Source: Lysobacter antibioticus HS124
Lineage (GTDB): Bacteria; Pseudomonadota; Gammaproteobacteria; Xanthomonadales; Xanthomonadaceae
Assembly: GCF_000336385.2 (NCBI RefSeq)
Contig: NZ_HG424450.1
Location: forward strand, 1-64,000
Direction: 5' to 3'
Length of the DNA stretch: 64,000 bases
Shown: one piece after another, positions 40,033-49,544 of the stretch
How positions within the stretch are numbered: the stretch's first letter is position 1
Layout of the letters: each line of letters begins with the position of its first letter
Notes under the pieces: generated by a model
Database searches by the model: none
What the model was told of the DNA's origin: nothing
The model's input: the letters and a program-made list of their open reading frames with translations, nothing else
Made by a program: the position numbers and the translations under genes

Positions 40033-40316
40033 TGGCTTAGGGCCGCCTTAAATGCCTCTTGTCGTGCGTCATGCCAAATAGCGGCATCCCCCTCCGGCGG
40101 AGTGTCTACCAGGCTATCGACAAGTTCGGGGCGAGCCATTTCCAACACGCCAAGAATGCCCTTGGGGTTCGGATGTGCACTGATTACCGCGTCCAAGATG
40201 ATCTGAAGAGCGGAAATTCGACTGCTGGCTTGAGCGGCGCCTTTGTGAAGGGCCTCGATGTGGTCCGCGCAGTACTGCGCGAACTCTTGGGGCGACATGG
40301 TTGCTTCTTTAGGCAT
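39972..40316 (-). CDS. Moron-like hypothetical protein
   Basis: 114 residues from ATG 40316 (or ATG 40298). Acidic helical: EFAQYCADHIEALHKGAAQASSRISALQIILDAV, EMARPELVDSLVDTPPEGD, KLIALRKSDDEDD. It opposes late transcription, is less GC-rich than its neighbours, and its 3' end overlaps the tail gene by 61 bases. Probably lysogen-expressed cargo of unknown function. Confidence 0.65.
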   Translation of the reverse strand: MPKEATMSPQEFAQYCADHIEALHKGAAQASSRISALQIILDAVISAHPNPKGILGVLEMARPELVDSLVDTPPEGDAAIWHDARQEAFKAALSHYTEFLEKLIALRKSDDEDD

Positions 40317-40363
40317 GGCAAGTCCGTCCTTGATCTATCAAGTTCAGTCTAGCAAGGGTTACG

Positions 40364-41179
40364 TTGTCCTTCGATCAATTTGAGCTTTCCACAGCCGCCG
40401 GAAATCCGCGGCGACTGTACGAGTTTGTACGCGGAGCCCAGCGCTGGCGCTACACGGGTGGCGATCGCGACTTCGAACTCGACACGCAGGCGTATCGCGC
40501 CATTGCTATCAGCGACGACGGCATCCGCCAGTCCGGCCACGTCGCCAGCGATGTGCTGACGATCACCGCGCCGGGCGATTTCGAGATCGCCCGGTGGTAC
40601 CGCGGCCTGCCGCCTTCGACCGAAGTCTCGGTGTTCATCCGCGACGTCCATGAGGGCGACGCCGAGGCGCGGGTGGCCTGGGTCGGGCGCGTGGCCGGGG
40701 TCAACCGGCCCCGCCTGGAAGCGAGCGAGATTCGCTGCCAGTCGCTGGACGCCGCGCTCGGACAGCCCGGCCTACGCCTGGCCTGGACGCGCGGCTGCCC
40801 GCACACGCTCTACGACCGCAACTGCCGGGTCAATCCCGAAGCGCATCGGGTGCCGGCATCCTTGACGACGGTCGCCGGCAACATCGTCACGGCCGGCGAG
40901 TTCGGCCTGCTGCCGAACGGGTGGTTGGCTGGCGGCTTCTTGGCCTGGGATCTGGGCGAGGCCGGCATCGAGCGACGCGGCATTCGCTTCCACGAAGGCG
41001 AACGGCTGATCTTGCTCGGGGCCGGCGACGGCCTGCGCGTCGGCCAGGCCGTCGTCGCCTATCCCGGTTGCGGCCGAACCATCGCGATCTGCCACAGCAA
41101 GTTCGCCAATGCGCCGAACTACGGCGGCGTGCCGGGGCTGCCCGGAAAATCCCCCTTCGACGGCACGCCGATCTTCTAG
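40364..41179 (+). CDS. Tail-tip protein, BR0599/DUF2163 family
   Basis: 271 residues from TTG 40364. The family hallmarks are present: FELSTAAGNPRRLYEFVRG near the start, AWTRGCPHTLYDRNCRVNP (three Cys), and C-terminal AYPGCGRTIAICHSKFANAPNYGGVPGLPGKSPF, whose cysteines may coordinate metal. These proteins join the tail tube to the hub in phages and gene transfer agents. Confidence 0.85.
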   Translation: MSFDQFELSTAAGNPRRLYEFVRGAQRWRYTGGDRDFELDTQAYRAIAISDDGIRQSGHVASDVLTITAPGDFEIARWYRGLPPSTEVSVFIRDVHEGDAEARVAWVGRVAGVNRPRLEASEIRCQSLDAALGQPGLRLAWTRGCPHTLYDRNCRVNPEAHRVPASLTTVAGNIVTAGEFGLLPNGWLAGGFLAWDLGEAGIERRGIRFHEGERLILLGAGDGLRVGQAVVAYPGCGRTIAICHSKFANAPNYGGVPGLPGKSPFDGTPIF

Positions 41180-41210
41180 CGGCGTCGCCGCTCCTTTTCG
41201 AGTCCCACTT

Positions 41211-41447
41211 ATGAACATCTGGGTCCAGCTCGCGATTTGGCTGGTCAGTTATTTCGTCTCGGCGGCCGCACGGCCGAAACCGCCGCAGCCCAAGCCGGCG
41301 GCGTTCGGCGACTTCCAGTTCCCCCAGGCCACCGAGGGCACGCCGCAGGCGGTGATATTCGGCGACGTGTGGATCTCGGATTGGATGGTGCTCGGCGTCG
41401 GCCAGTACCGCACGCAAGCGATCAAACAAAAGGGGGGCAAGAAGTGA
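41211..41447 (+). CDS. Small tail-tip assembly protein
   Basis: 78 residues: hydrophobic N-terminus (VQLAIWLVSYFVSAAA), Pro-rich linker, then FGDFQFPQATEGTPQAVIFGDVWISDWMVLG. The middle segment resembles the start of hub proteins (PQATEGTP). Overlaps the next gene by GTGA. Confidence 0.6.
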   Translation: MNIWVQLAIWLVSYFVSAAARPKPPQPKPAAFGDFQFPQATEGTPQAVIFGDVWISDWMVLGVGQYRTQAIKQKGGKK

Positions 41448-41659
41448 TCGTAACCTTGGACCACCTTCGCCGCGCGCCGGGCTTCGGTGCGCGGCCGGGA
41501 TTCTGCGCCCAAGGCGGGCGCGAATGGTTCGCCTACTACGGCTTGGACTGGAGCGCTTTCGTGCGCGAGGGCATCGACGCCCAAGCCATCGAGGCCACCG
41601 GCGACGCGCTGGGTGTCCATTTGGTCGCGTTCGCGCGCGCGGAGGCGGCGCGTGGGTAG
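41444..41659 (+). CDS. Small tail-tip assembly protein
   Basis: 71 residues from GTG 41444: VTLDHLRRAPGFGARPGFCAQGGREWFAYYGLDWSAF. This short protein accompanies the BR0599 and hub genes in related tail clusters, by my recollection. Role unknown. Confidence 0.6.
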   Translation: MIVTLDHLRRAPGFGARPGFCAQGGREWFAYYGLDWSAFVREGIDAQAIEATGDALGVHLVAFARAEAARG

Positions 41660-43865
41660 TCGTAGGAAGCAGACGGTCGGTCACCGCTACCTGTTCGGAT
41701 TGCACATGGGCCTCGCACGAGGACCGCTGGACGAGATCGTCGAGATCCAGGGCGGCGACCGGGAGGCCTGGAAGGGCTCGGTCACCAAGAGCGGCCGGAT
41801 CGTCATCAACAAGCCCGACCTGTTCGGCGGGGACAAGGGCGAGGGCGGGATCAAGGGCACGCTCGACGTGCTCATGGGGGATGCCGATCAAGCCGTATTG
41901 CCGGCGCTGGCGGCCCTGCACGGCACCCCCACGCCCGCGTTCCGCGGTGGCGCAACGATGTATTTCGACGGCCAGATCACGGCGAACAACCCGTACCCGA
42001 AGCCGTGGAAGACCCGCGCGCGCCGCGCGTTGGCCGGTTGGGACGGGGCGCCGTGGTATCCCGAGAAGGCGGTGATCTGGCTGGCGAACGGCGCCATCCG
42101 CGCCATGAACCCGGCGCACATCCTGGTCGAGTGCTTGACGAACCGGGACTGGGGCCGAGGGCTGGACCGCGGCCTGCTGGACGACGCCAGCTATCGCCGC
42201 GCCGCCGACACGCTGCACGCCGAAGGCTTCGGCCTGTGCCTGCGCTGGGCGCGGCAGACCGCGATCAGTGACTTCATGCAGGTCGTGATCGACCACATCG
42301 GCGCCGCGCAGTACACCGACCGCAGCACCGGCCGGTCCACGCTGCGGCTGCTGCGCGACGACTACCGCGTCGACGATCTGCCGCTGTTCGACTACGAATC
42401 CGGGCTGCTGGCGATCGAGGAGGACGAAGGCGGCGCCCAGGATGCGGCGGTCAATCAGGTCATCGTGACCTGGTACGACCCGATCAAAGACGAGGAGCGG
42501 CAGGTCCGGGTGCAGGACCTGGCCGGCATCCAAGCCACCGGTGGCGTCGCCTCCACCACCACCGAGTACCGTGGCCTGCCGACCGCCGAGCTCGCGGCGC
42601 GGGTCGGCACGCGCGACCTGTCGATCGCCTGTTCGGCCTTGAAGCGGTTCAAGATCAAGCTCGACCGGCGCGGCGGCGTGCTGGCTCCCGGCAGCGTGTT
42701 CTGCATCCGCGATCCGTTCCGCGAGATCGGCACCCTGGTTCTGCGTGCCGGCACCTTCGACGACGGGCGGATCGCCGAAGGCGCCATCACCGTTCAGGCC
42801 GTGCAGGACGTGTTCGGCCTGCCGGCCACCAGCTACCTCCAGCCGCAGCCCCCGATCTGGCTACCGCCGGACCGCACGCCGCAGCCGGCACCGACGCACC
42901 GGCTGTTCGAGGCCGGCTACCGCGACCTGGCGACCACACTGGACTCGGTCGCGCTGGCGACGCTGCCAACGGACGCAGGGGCGGTTCTGGCCGTAGGCGA
43001 ACAGCCGGGCGGCCTGGCGTTGAACTACATCCTGGCCACGCGGACCGGTGGCGGCGCCTTCGCCGAGGCCGGCACGGGCGATTGGTGCCCCACCGCGATC
43101 CTGGCCGGTGCCCTCACGGCAACAACGACCGCTGTCCAGCTCGCGGCCGGACGCGCGCTGGATCAAGTGGCGGCCGGTACCGCGGCCTGGATCGAGGACG
43201 AGCTGGTCCGCGTCGTGGCGATCGATCCGCAGTCCCAGACCACGACGCTGGCGCGCGGCTGCGCCGATACCGTTCCGGTGCCGCACGCCGAGGGCGCCCG
43301 GATTTGGTTCTACGACGATTTCGCCGCGGCCGACCCCATGGACTACAGCGCCGGCGAGACCGTTGAGGCCAAGCTGCTGACCCGCACGTCGAGCGCGCAG
43401 TTGGACCCCGCGCTGGCGCCGATCGACAACGTGCGCTTGGCGCAGCGCCAGGCGCGGCCGTACCCGCCGGGCGACCTGAAACTGGCCGGCGCCCGCTACC
43501 CGGATGCCGTCGACGGCGATCTCGTGGTGGACTGGGCGCATCGCGATCGCCGCTTGCAGGCAGACCAGTTGATCGACCACGGACAAGGATCGATCGGGCC
43601 GGAGGCGGGAACGGCGTATGTCGTCCGGCTCCTTGATGCCATCGCCGGCAGCGTCCTCGACGGCCCGGCGCCGATCAGCGGCGCCAGCTACGCCTCGCCA
43701 CTCAAGGGCGCGCACCGAGTGCGCGCCGAGACCGGTTCGATGCGCGATGGGCTGGCGAGCTGGCAGAAGGCCACGCACACCTTCGACTTCAAGAACGGCC
43801 TGCTTCGAACGGAGACCAGCGACGAGCTGGTCAGCGAAGCCGGCGACTACCTGCTAATGGAGTGA
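41652..43865 (+). CDS. Central tail hub protein (Phage-tail_3-like)
   Basis: 737 residues from GTG 41652. Opening GHRYLFGLHMGLARGPLDEIVEI. The hub domain shows MNPAHILVECLTNRDWGRGLDRGLLDDASYRRAADTLHAEGFGLCLRW and DFMQVVIDHIGA, the tip-attachment pattern shared with lambda gpJ. It is the likely host-contact organiser. The remainder is beta-rich. Precedes the last late gene by 1 base. Confidence 0.85.
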   Translation: MGSRRKQTVGHRYLFGLHMGLARGPLDEIVEIQGGDREAWKGSVTKSGRIVINKPDLFGGDKGEGGIKGTLDVLMGDADQAVLPALAALHGTPTPAFRGGATMYFDGQITANNPYPKPWKTRARRALAGWDGAPWYPEKAVIWLANGAIRAMNPAHILVECLTNRDWGRGLDRGLLDDASYRRAADTLHAEGFGLCLRWARQTAISDFMQVVIDHIGAAQYTDRSTGRSTLRLLRDDYRVDDLPLFDYESGLLAIEEDEGGAQDAAVNQVIVTWYDPIKDEERQVRVQDLAGIQATGGVASTTTEYRGLPTAELAARVGTRDLSIACSALKRFKIKLDRRGGVLAPGSVFCIRDPFREIGTLVLRAGTFDDGRIAEGAITVQAVQDVFGLPATSYLQPQPPIWLPPDRTPQPAPTHRLFEAGYRDLATTLDSVALATLPTDAGAVLAVGEQPGGLALNYILATRTGGGAFAEAGTGDWCPTAILAGALTATTTAVQLAAGRALDQVAAGTAAWIEDELVRVVAIDPQSQTTTLARGCADTVPVPHAEGARIWFYDDFAAADPMDYSAGETVEAKLLTRTSSAQLDPALAPIDNVRLAQRQARPYPPGDLKLAGARYPDAVDGDLVVDWAHRDRRLQADQLIDHGQGSIGPEAGTAYVVRLLDAIAGSVLDGPAPISGASYASPLKGAHRVRAETGSMRDGLASWQKATHTFDFKNGLLRTETSDELVSEAGDYLLME

Positions 43866-43866
43866 T

Positions 43867-44307
43867 ATGGCGAATCTCAAGCTCTCCCAACTGCCGGCAG
43901 CGGCCCAACTGGTCGGGGCCGAACTGGTGCCCCTGGTCCAGGGCGGACAAACCAAGGCCGCGACCCTGACTGCCATCGCGAACATGCGGAGGGGGGCATG
44001 GCAACTGGCCCAGTTGGAAGCGCCGTGGATCGCTTTCGGCGATCCGTTCGCAGCACCCGCCTACCGTAACGACGGGAGCCGTGTGTATCTGCGGGGGCTG
44101 ATCAAGGACGGCGCCGGCGGGTCGACAGCATTTCGCCTACCCGCAGGCCTACGGCCACCGATGCGCCATCTGTTCGCATGCATCAGCGATCGGAACGAGC
44201 CGACCCGCATCGATATCACAGCGACTGGCGACGTAATCGTGGTTCAACCGTTGAGCGGAACCGTTCAATGGCTGTCGCTCGACGGCATCGCGTTCTGCAT
44301 CGACTAG
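43867..44307 (+). CDS. Tail fibre-like terminal late protein
   Basis: 146 residues: LKLSQLPAAAQLVGAELVPLVQGGQTKAATLTAI is a motif common in phage fibre/appendage N-termini. The rest is a beta-rich head-like domain (VYLRGLIKDGAGGSTAFRLPAG). Last gene of the late operon; probably a short receptor-binding or fibre protein. Confidence 0.65.
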   Translation: MANLKLSQLPAAAQLVGAELVPLVQGGQTKAATLTAIANMRRGAWQLAQLEAPWIAFGDPFAAPAYRNDGSRVYLRGLIKDGAGGSTAFRLPAGLRPPMRHLFACISDRNEPTRIDITATGDVIVVQPLSGTVQWLSLDGIAFCID

Positions 44308-44319
44308 GAAAAGTCAAAG

Positions 44320-44350
44320 AAATCGAGGGCGCCAGCGGCGCCCTCGATTT
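44320..44350 (+). terminator. Late-operon terminator, probable prophage boundary
   Basis: 14-bp perfect stem AAATCGAGGGCGCC / GGCGCCCTCGATTT with loop AGC (44320-44333, 44337-44350). The AT ends give A and T runs on both strands, so it could end transcription from either side. Confidence 0.85.
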
Positions 44351-44371
44351 CGCTACGGGCCGATTGCAACC

Positions 44372-44848
44372 CTAGGGCTGAACACTGCGCGCAGGAAAAT
44401 GGAATGGCTCAGAGGTAACCCAGCACTTCTTTGTCGTCCTCAATCGAATTCGATACAAAGGCTCCGGATCGGGTCGGCTACTTGCTAGAAACTCCTTCTC
44501 CTCCCCCGGCTCGACTCTGAAAACCAGATTGGGCGGTTCAAAGTGCTCTATCACCGTCGAGTCGTTTGCCCAACGGCCGCTGTCACCTTTTGCTTCCACG
44601 AAGGCACTCAATGGATAAAGAAGAACTGGCTGCTCCTCGCTCTTGTAAGCAGAAATTTCCACTGGCTTCTTCGAATCATTTCGCACCACATAGCGGCCAT
44701 ATACAACATTCCAATCCCTTGCTCGATCTGCGTCGTTCGCAACAAACTTGACCGTCACATCACGACTGCACTCGCCAGCGATTGAAGCCGCTGGGGCTAC
44801 CAACAGTACTCCTAGCGAAAACAACAGCGAGCAGCTTAAATTGCTCAT
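44372..44848 (-). CDS. Secreted candidate immunity protein for RHS toxin
   Basis: 158 residues with a signal peptide (SCSLLFSLGVLLVAPAASIAG, cleavage near Gly/Glu). The mature part is a small beta-rich domain (GRYVVRNDSKKPVEISAYKSEEQPVLLYPLSAFVEA; FRVEPGEEKEFLASSRPDPEP) with two Cys that could pair. Its ATG overlaps the toxin stop (ATGA), the usual place for a cognate immunity gene. Periplasmic location would match an exported toxin. Role inferred from position. Confidence 0.6.
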   Translation of the reverse strand: MSNLSCSLLFSLGVLLVAPAASIAGECSRDVTVKFVANDADRARDWNVVYGRYVVRNDSKKPVEISAYKSEEQPVLLYPLSAFVEAKGDSGRWANDSTVIEHFEPPNLVFRVEPGEEKEFLASSRPDPEPLYRIRLRTTKKCWVTSEPFHFPARSVQP

Positions 44849-47800
44849 AGGTCCGCCTCGTTCGATTCAATAGCATGGGCTGGGCTTCTTCCCTCATCAT
44901 ACCTCTTCTTCGATCTCAACACCGCCGGCTTGACCGAGCCTTGTAAGAACTTCTGCAGGCCATTTTTACTCTGCGTCAAGCAATCCGCCTCGGACATGTA
45001 AACGCTTCGGCGAAGTTCTTGCTCCTTCTTCTCTGCCTTGCGTCGAGCCCGCGACATCCACGATCTTAGATCTCTGACGTGATCGTACTCGGCCGTGACC
45101 GTCTGTCGTGCAAAGGTTTGAGTGCTATAGGAGGTTCGAAGAAGAATTTGAACGCCGACATCAACTATGAATTCATCAAGGCGGAACTGTCCTTCAGAAC
45201 ACTTGCACTGCGGCTTGATAGCCCAATCGATCGTCGTTCGAGCCAAACTTCCCGGCTCAAATTGGGCCAATCCGTCGCCAGGAAATGTACGCGACGTCGC
45301 TCCGCGCGTCACCCGCCCCCAAAGCTCCTGAGTCGGCAACTCGTTCCATTGCAGTAACCCGAGGGGGTCACCCCAGATCAGCGGCGAATTGGAAACATAA
45401 TTATACGTATTCATTCCGCCAAGAATGCCAAGCGGATCGCTTTGAAGGTATGTGCCCGTTGACGGATCATAGTCGCGATGAATGTTGTAGTGCGTACCAC
45501 TTACTGAATCAAACTGCTGACCCGGGAATCGCAGGTCAAAGACAAAAGGCGTACCGTCCTGATCCGGGTCTTGATTGGGAGCGTCGCCACCAAACGGGCT
45601 CCCCGCTGCATCCCACTTCCATACTGCCTTCTGGCGAGCAGGGTCAATCACTACTCTGGGTGTACCAAGGTGATCGGCCTCGACGTAGTAGAGCTTTCCC
45701 CCGGCATCGACACTAACGGGCGTATCAGCAAGCCAAATAACCTCTTGAACCGCCTTGCCGGTGCTGTCGTAGCGGCCAAGGAATCGGCCCGACAAATCAT
45801 AGGTCGAGTAATCGAGTCCGAAAGCCCCCTGCCTCTGAACACGCTCACCCTTTGCGTTGTACTTATACGACATCGCCGTTGCGCCGTTGACCTTTACAGC
45901 GCTGACCCTGCCTGCCGAGTTATATACGAACTCCAGCGCGGACCCGCCATTACTTATCGTGTTGCCGGACGCATCGTACGCTCTCGCCTTTCCATTCCAC
46001 TGGATTAGACGGCCCGTGGCCGAGTCGTAAGTTGCCGTCGTACTGGTCGCTCCGTTTGTGACCTCAGTGGTCCTACTTAGCGAATACGGGTTGTAGATGT
46101 AGTCCTTGAGCTGCGCATCCGAACCGCTTTTCATTGCGGTCAGCTGCCCGAAGGAATCGTGTTGGTACCTTCTTACTGGTGGGTTGCTCAGATTGCCTTG
46201 ACGAAGCGCAGCAATGTCACCCACTTCATTGAACGAGTATCCGAGGGAGAGTCCATCAGTACTAGCGTCTTGAATTGCGGTGGGGCTGTAGTTCAAGTCG
46301 TATGTTCGGGCTAAGATCCGGCCATTGCCAAAAGTGATCTTCTTGGCTGGCCCAAACGGATAGTGCTCAACGCCAAGGAGGACTTTCTGGCTTGTCTGCG
46401 CAGGCCGAGTAAGCGTGATGGCTCCAATGCCTCCGTTCGGTGAGACGCCATAGTCCACCCTTACTCCGCTCGGGTAGACTACTGAGGACACACGTCCAGC
46501 TTTGGAGTATCCATATAGCTGCACGAATGGCCTGCCGTTTAAAATCTGAATCTTTCGGGTCAACCGACCTTGCCAGTCATAGCAGTACTCTGTGCTGCCA
46601 CTGGCATCCACTGTCTTTGATAGCCTTCCGACAGGAAATCGCTCGCTGGCGTTGCATGCAGTCGGCGCAACATCGTAGGTATTGGTAATGTTCAGCGATG
46701 AGTCGGCCGAGAAGGCGATTGAAATGGTTCGTCCGATAGCGTCGTATGTCGATACACGTTCTCGTCCATCGGCGTCCCGCTCCGTCCTGACATTGCCAGC
46801 CTTGTCATACGAGTACACTGTCGTGCCCGTTGCAGGACCGGCTAACGAAAGCGGTTCTCCAAAACGGTTACGTTCGTAGCTCGTAACACGGCTCATCCCG
46901 TCGTATGCTGAAATCAACTGGTCATTCGGGTCGTACTGATATAGCGCCCCGTTGGACGACGAGCCGTTGGCCCCAAGTATTACTCTCGACGGACGGTTCA
47001 ATTCGTCCGTCTGCTCAATTGTCTGGGTGCCGAGCGCGTCGGTCGTGTAGTTTCGAGATCCGTTCTTGTGGTAGGAGATGGTCGTACTCCGACCGTAAGC
47101 ATCCTTGATAGATTTTATCCACCCCAGCTGATTTCTCACGGTCGACATCGACTGGGCTAGTGAGCCAACGCTATCGAGTACCTCGGTCTTCTCGGGGCGT
47201 CCTTCATTGTCAAGGGTATAACGGATTCGGTTGCCCGAGGCGTCCAAGACGTCAGTTAGCCTACCTGCAGCGTCGTACTCAAGCACCGTTGCAAAGCCAT
47301 CGGCATCAGTCGCCTTCTTCAGCGCCCCGGTCGCGTCGTACTCTATAGTGGTAATCGAATCGTCGGCTTCGCTGCCGGATATGCCACCCCGGACAAGCTG
47401 ACGCTTCAATTGTCCGCGAAGGTCATACTCCACATCAGTCACTACGCCGTTCGCGTCCTTGACTGAAATCGGCCGGCCTGCGCGGTCGTAGGCAAGGTAC
47501 TCAGTAACGTGACCTGCAGCGTTAACCTCCCGGAAGACGTCTCCCCTGCGGTGGGAACAGAGGCCCGAAGGCGTACTGCAGCCTGAGTCATCCTGGGCGT
47601 AGTAGCTGAACGTGGTGACGTCGTTGACATCGGTCCTAGGACCGTCGACACGGATCGTCAAGCCGACAATTGGGCATGTTCCCGCTTGGACGTCTGCTGC
47701 TTCGCAATAGGTCGTAGTCGTTGTCCGCACCTCGCCCGAAGCGGGGTCTATGGCCGATGAGGTTAGCTGCTGACCACGTGCATTGTAGGTCCACTGCTCC

Positions 47801-49431
47801 TTGGTCCACAGGTTTCCGTTGGGGTCGTATACACGCCTCTCCAACGGCACGTCGAACGACTGGTGCCAATCGAACTGAACCTTCCTCGCTACATTGGTGC
47901 CAGGCGCGTCAATGCGCTGAATGAGCTGTCCCTTGGAGTTGTAATCGTAATCCTTCACCCCGTCGAAGCCGGTCACGCGATCTAGATAGCCCGCAGCGTC
48001 GTAGGAGTACGATGCGGTGGCACTGCAATCGCTGGTCGTGCAGATGCGTTCGACATCGAGCGGCAGGGTTCTGCCATTGATGTTCGTGAATCGATATCGC
48101 ATCTTGAGGCCGTTCGCATACACGACCTCCGTGGTTCCGCCGACACCCGGCTGGATTGTGTAGCGTTCGGCGCCGCCGGTGTGTTCGGTCGATATTGGGT
48201 TGCCAGATGCGTCGTACGAGAACGAAGCTTTGACCGCGCCAGTTTCGTCCAAAATCTGCGTCAGCAGCCCATTTCGATAGGGTTCGGAGCCGGTGTCGTA
48301 TCGGTACTCGCGAGCGTAGCCAGAGGTGGCGGTCACCTTGTCCAAGCGGTAGTCCGACAGCTCGGGCCAGGCCGGAAGCGTCGGGGAGCCGTACTTGTAC
48401 GTGTAGACCACTCCAGCAGGGTCGGTCACCGTGGAGATGAGGCCGTCGGATCTGCGTGCGATCGAAAGCACGCGCCCCTGAGCATCCGTCACTTGGCTTA
48501 GGCGCCCGCCGGAGTAGGCGATGTCCAGTCGGTAGCCGTCGTCGTAGTCGATGGCGACGAGGCGGCCGGATGCGTCGTACGTCTCGGTTGATCCGTCGGC
48601 CGGATTCGAAAGCTCCCAGATCTGCGGGACGCCTGCTTCGATCACTGGCTTGATTTTCATCCGAACGTCCGCTGTCGGCAGCCAGAGGCCGTTGGACTCG
48701 CGGAAGAGGATCTGCATGCCGTCGTCCCGGTGGATGATTAGAGTCTTCTTGTCGGGCGAAAAGTCATGGAGCTCCAGATTCCGGCTGTACGTGTGCCGCC
48801 AGCCGACGCCAAGCGAAACAGACTGGGCCTCGGGAGCGCTGTTGTAGAAGCGTTCGAACTTCAGCCCCCGTCCGCCGGTACCGGCATAGTCGACCTCAAA
48901 CTGGTATTTGTTTGCAGCGTTCACCACAATCGGGTTGCCGACACAGGTATTCGCGCAATCGCTCTTTCCCAAATTCTTCCCGTTGTCTTCTTCCCCGTCC
49001 TTCAGCGGCCAGAAGCCGTTGAAGCTTCCGTACCAGTAGGTGTAGCGGTCGATGGGAGGGTCGGGTGGGTTGTTATAGGGTGGCAGGTCGTAACGGTTTC
49101 CGACCTCAAGGTGCACCGACACCCGGCCACTCGTCACTTCGGGAAGAACCACCTCGCGTTTGCAGTCGAGGTTTACCCATTTGCGAGGGTTGGTGCCTTC
49201 GTCGGGTGGGGCAGCCGCCGCCGCCTCTTCCAGAGCCTTCTTCTTGTCTTGCTTACAAGAGCGGACAGCATGACGGAGCGTGTAGGTAGCGGGCCAAGCA
49301 CCCTGCCAGACGGGCCCGGGCGCGGGGTGGAGTGACTGGCCCGTTTCGGGCGGAAATTCTGCTTGGGCGACGGCCGGGGACAAACCCAGCGCCAATGCGA
49401 TGGCGAAACTCAATTTCGATTCGACTTTCAA
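44845..49431 (-). CDS. Secreted RHS-repeat polymorphic toxin
   Basis: 1528 residues from TTG 49431, which has GGGAGAGG upstream. An N-terminal signal peptide (ESKLSFAIALALGLSPAVAQA) is followed by a DUF6531-like region (GNPIVVNAANKYQFEVDY, LKFERFYNS) and many YD/RHS repeats (YDxxGRLxxxxD type). The RHS core has YNIHRDYDPSTGTYLQSDPLGI and YNYVSNSPLIWGDPLGL. The last 169 residues after DPLGL are the variable toxin tip (CKCSEG, EYDHVRDLRSWMSRARRKAEKK, RYDEGRSPAH). I do not recognise the tip's activity. A metalloprotease-like DUF922 layout is possible. Confidence 0.85.
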   Translation of the reverse strand: MKVESKLSFAIALALGLSPAVAQAEFPPETGQSLHPAPGPVWQGAWPATYTLRHAVRSCKQDKKKALEEAAAAAPPDEGTNPRKWVNLDCKREVVLPEVTSGRVSVHLEVGNRYDLPPYNNPPDPPIDRYTYWYGSFNGFWPLKDGEEDNGKNLGKSDCANTCVGNPIVVNAANKYQFEVDYAGTGGRGLKFERFYNSAPEAQSVSLGVGWRHTYSRNLELHDFSPDKKTLIIHRDDGMQILFRESNGLWLPTADVRMKIKPVIEAGVPQIWELSNPADGSTETYDASGRLVAIDYDDGYRLDIAYSGGRLSQVTDAQGRVLSIARRSDGLISTVTDPAGVVYTYKYGSPTLPAWPELSDYRLDKVTATSGYAREYRYDTGSEPYRNGLLTQILDETGAVKASFSYDASGNPISTEHTGGAERYTIQPGVGGTTEVVYANGLKMRYRFTNINGRTLPLDVERICTTSDCSATASYSYDAAGYLDRVTGFDGVKDYDYNSKGQLIQRIDAPGTNVARKVQFDWHQSFDVPLERRVYDPNGNLWTKEQWTYNARGQQLTSSAIDPASGEVRTTTTTYCEAADVQAGTCPIVGLTIRVDGPRTDVNDVTTFSYYAQDDSGCSTPSGLCSHRRGDVFREVNAAGHVTEYLAYDRAGRPISVKDANGVVTDVEYDLRGQLKRQLVRGGISGSEADDSITTIEYDATGALKKATDADGFATVLEYDAAGRLTDVLDASGNRIRYTLDNEGRPEKTEVLDSVGSLAQSMSTVRNQLGWIKSIKDAYGRSTTISYHKNGSRNYTTDALGTQTIEQTDELNRPSRVILGANGSSSNGALYQYDPNDQLISAYDGMSRVTSYERNRFGEPLSLAGPATGTTVYSYDKAGNVRTERDADGRERVSTYDAIGRTISIAFSADSSLNITNTYDVAPTACNASERFPVGRLSKTVDASGSTEYCYDWQGRLTRKIQILNGRPFVQLYGYSKAGRVSSVVYPSGVRVDYGVSPNGGIGAITLTRPAQTSQKVLLGVEHYPFGPAKKITFGNGRILARTYDLNYSPTAIQDASTDGLSLGYSFNEVGDIAALRQGNLSNPPVRRYQHDSFGQLTAMKSGSDAQLKDYIYNPYSLSRTTEVTNGATSTTATYDSATGRLIQWNGKARAYDASGNTISNGGSALEFVYNSAGRVSAVKVNGATAMSYKYNAKGERVQRQGAFGLDYSTYDLSGRFLGRYDSTGKAVQEVIWLADTPVSVDAGGKLYYVEADHLGTPRVVIDPARQKAVWKWDAAGSPFGGDAPNQDPDQDGTPFVFDLRFPGQQFDSVSGTHYNIHRDYDPSTGTYLQSDPLGILGGMNTYNYVSNSPLIWGDPLGLLQWNELPTQELWGRVTRGATSRTFPGDGLAQFEPGSLARTTIDWAIKPQCKCSEGQFRLDEFIVDVGVQILLRTSYSTQTFARQTVTAEYDHVRDLRSWMSRARRKAEKKEQELRRSVYMSEADCLTQSKNGLQKFLQGSVKPAVLRSKKRYDEGRSPAHAIESNEADL

Positions 49432-49544
49432 TGCTCCTCTCCCTGCTTCCTTAGCGCCGGCTGCTTGGGCTTGGCCACCATGGCCAATGTCCATGCCGAC
49501 ATCCTACGAATTGGCCGTATCAGCCAGCGGGACGCTAGCCACGG

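Larger units (their letters stand above)
1..44350. mobile_element. Lambdoid-type prophage (left end outside window)
   Basis: The segment carries a coherent phage genome: serine recombinase and regulators on the minus strand, then early recombination and replication genes, packaging, head, tail, lysis and tail-tip genes on the plus strand. The packaging-to-tape-measure order matches phage lambda (Nu1-A-W-B-C/Nu3-D-E-...-Z-V-G/T-H). The left boundary lies beyond base 1 because the recombinase gene is cut by the window edge. The right boundary is inferred to be just after the terminator at 44320-44350, where phage genes stop and a minus-strand toxin locus begins. No duplicated att core was recognised; serine-recombinase att cores can be only a few bases. 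Confidence 0.9.

Noticed and set aside
40887-42533. 548-codon minus-strand ORF
   Set aside because: Antisense to the tail-tip genes, composition typical of a shadow.
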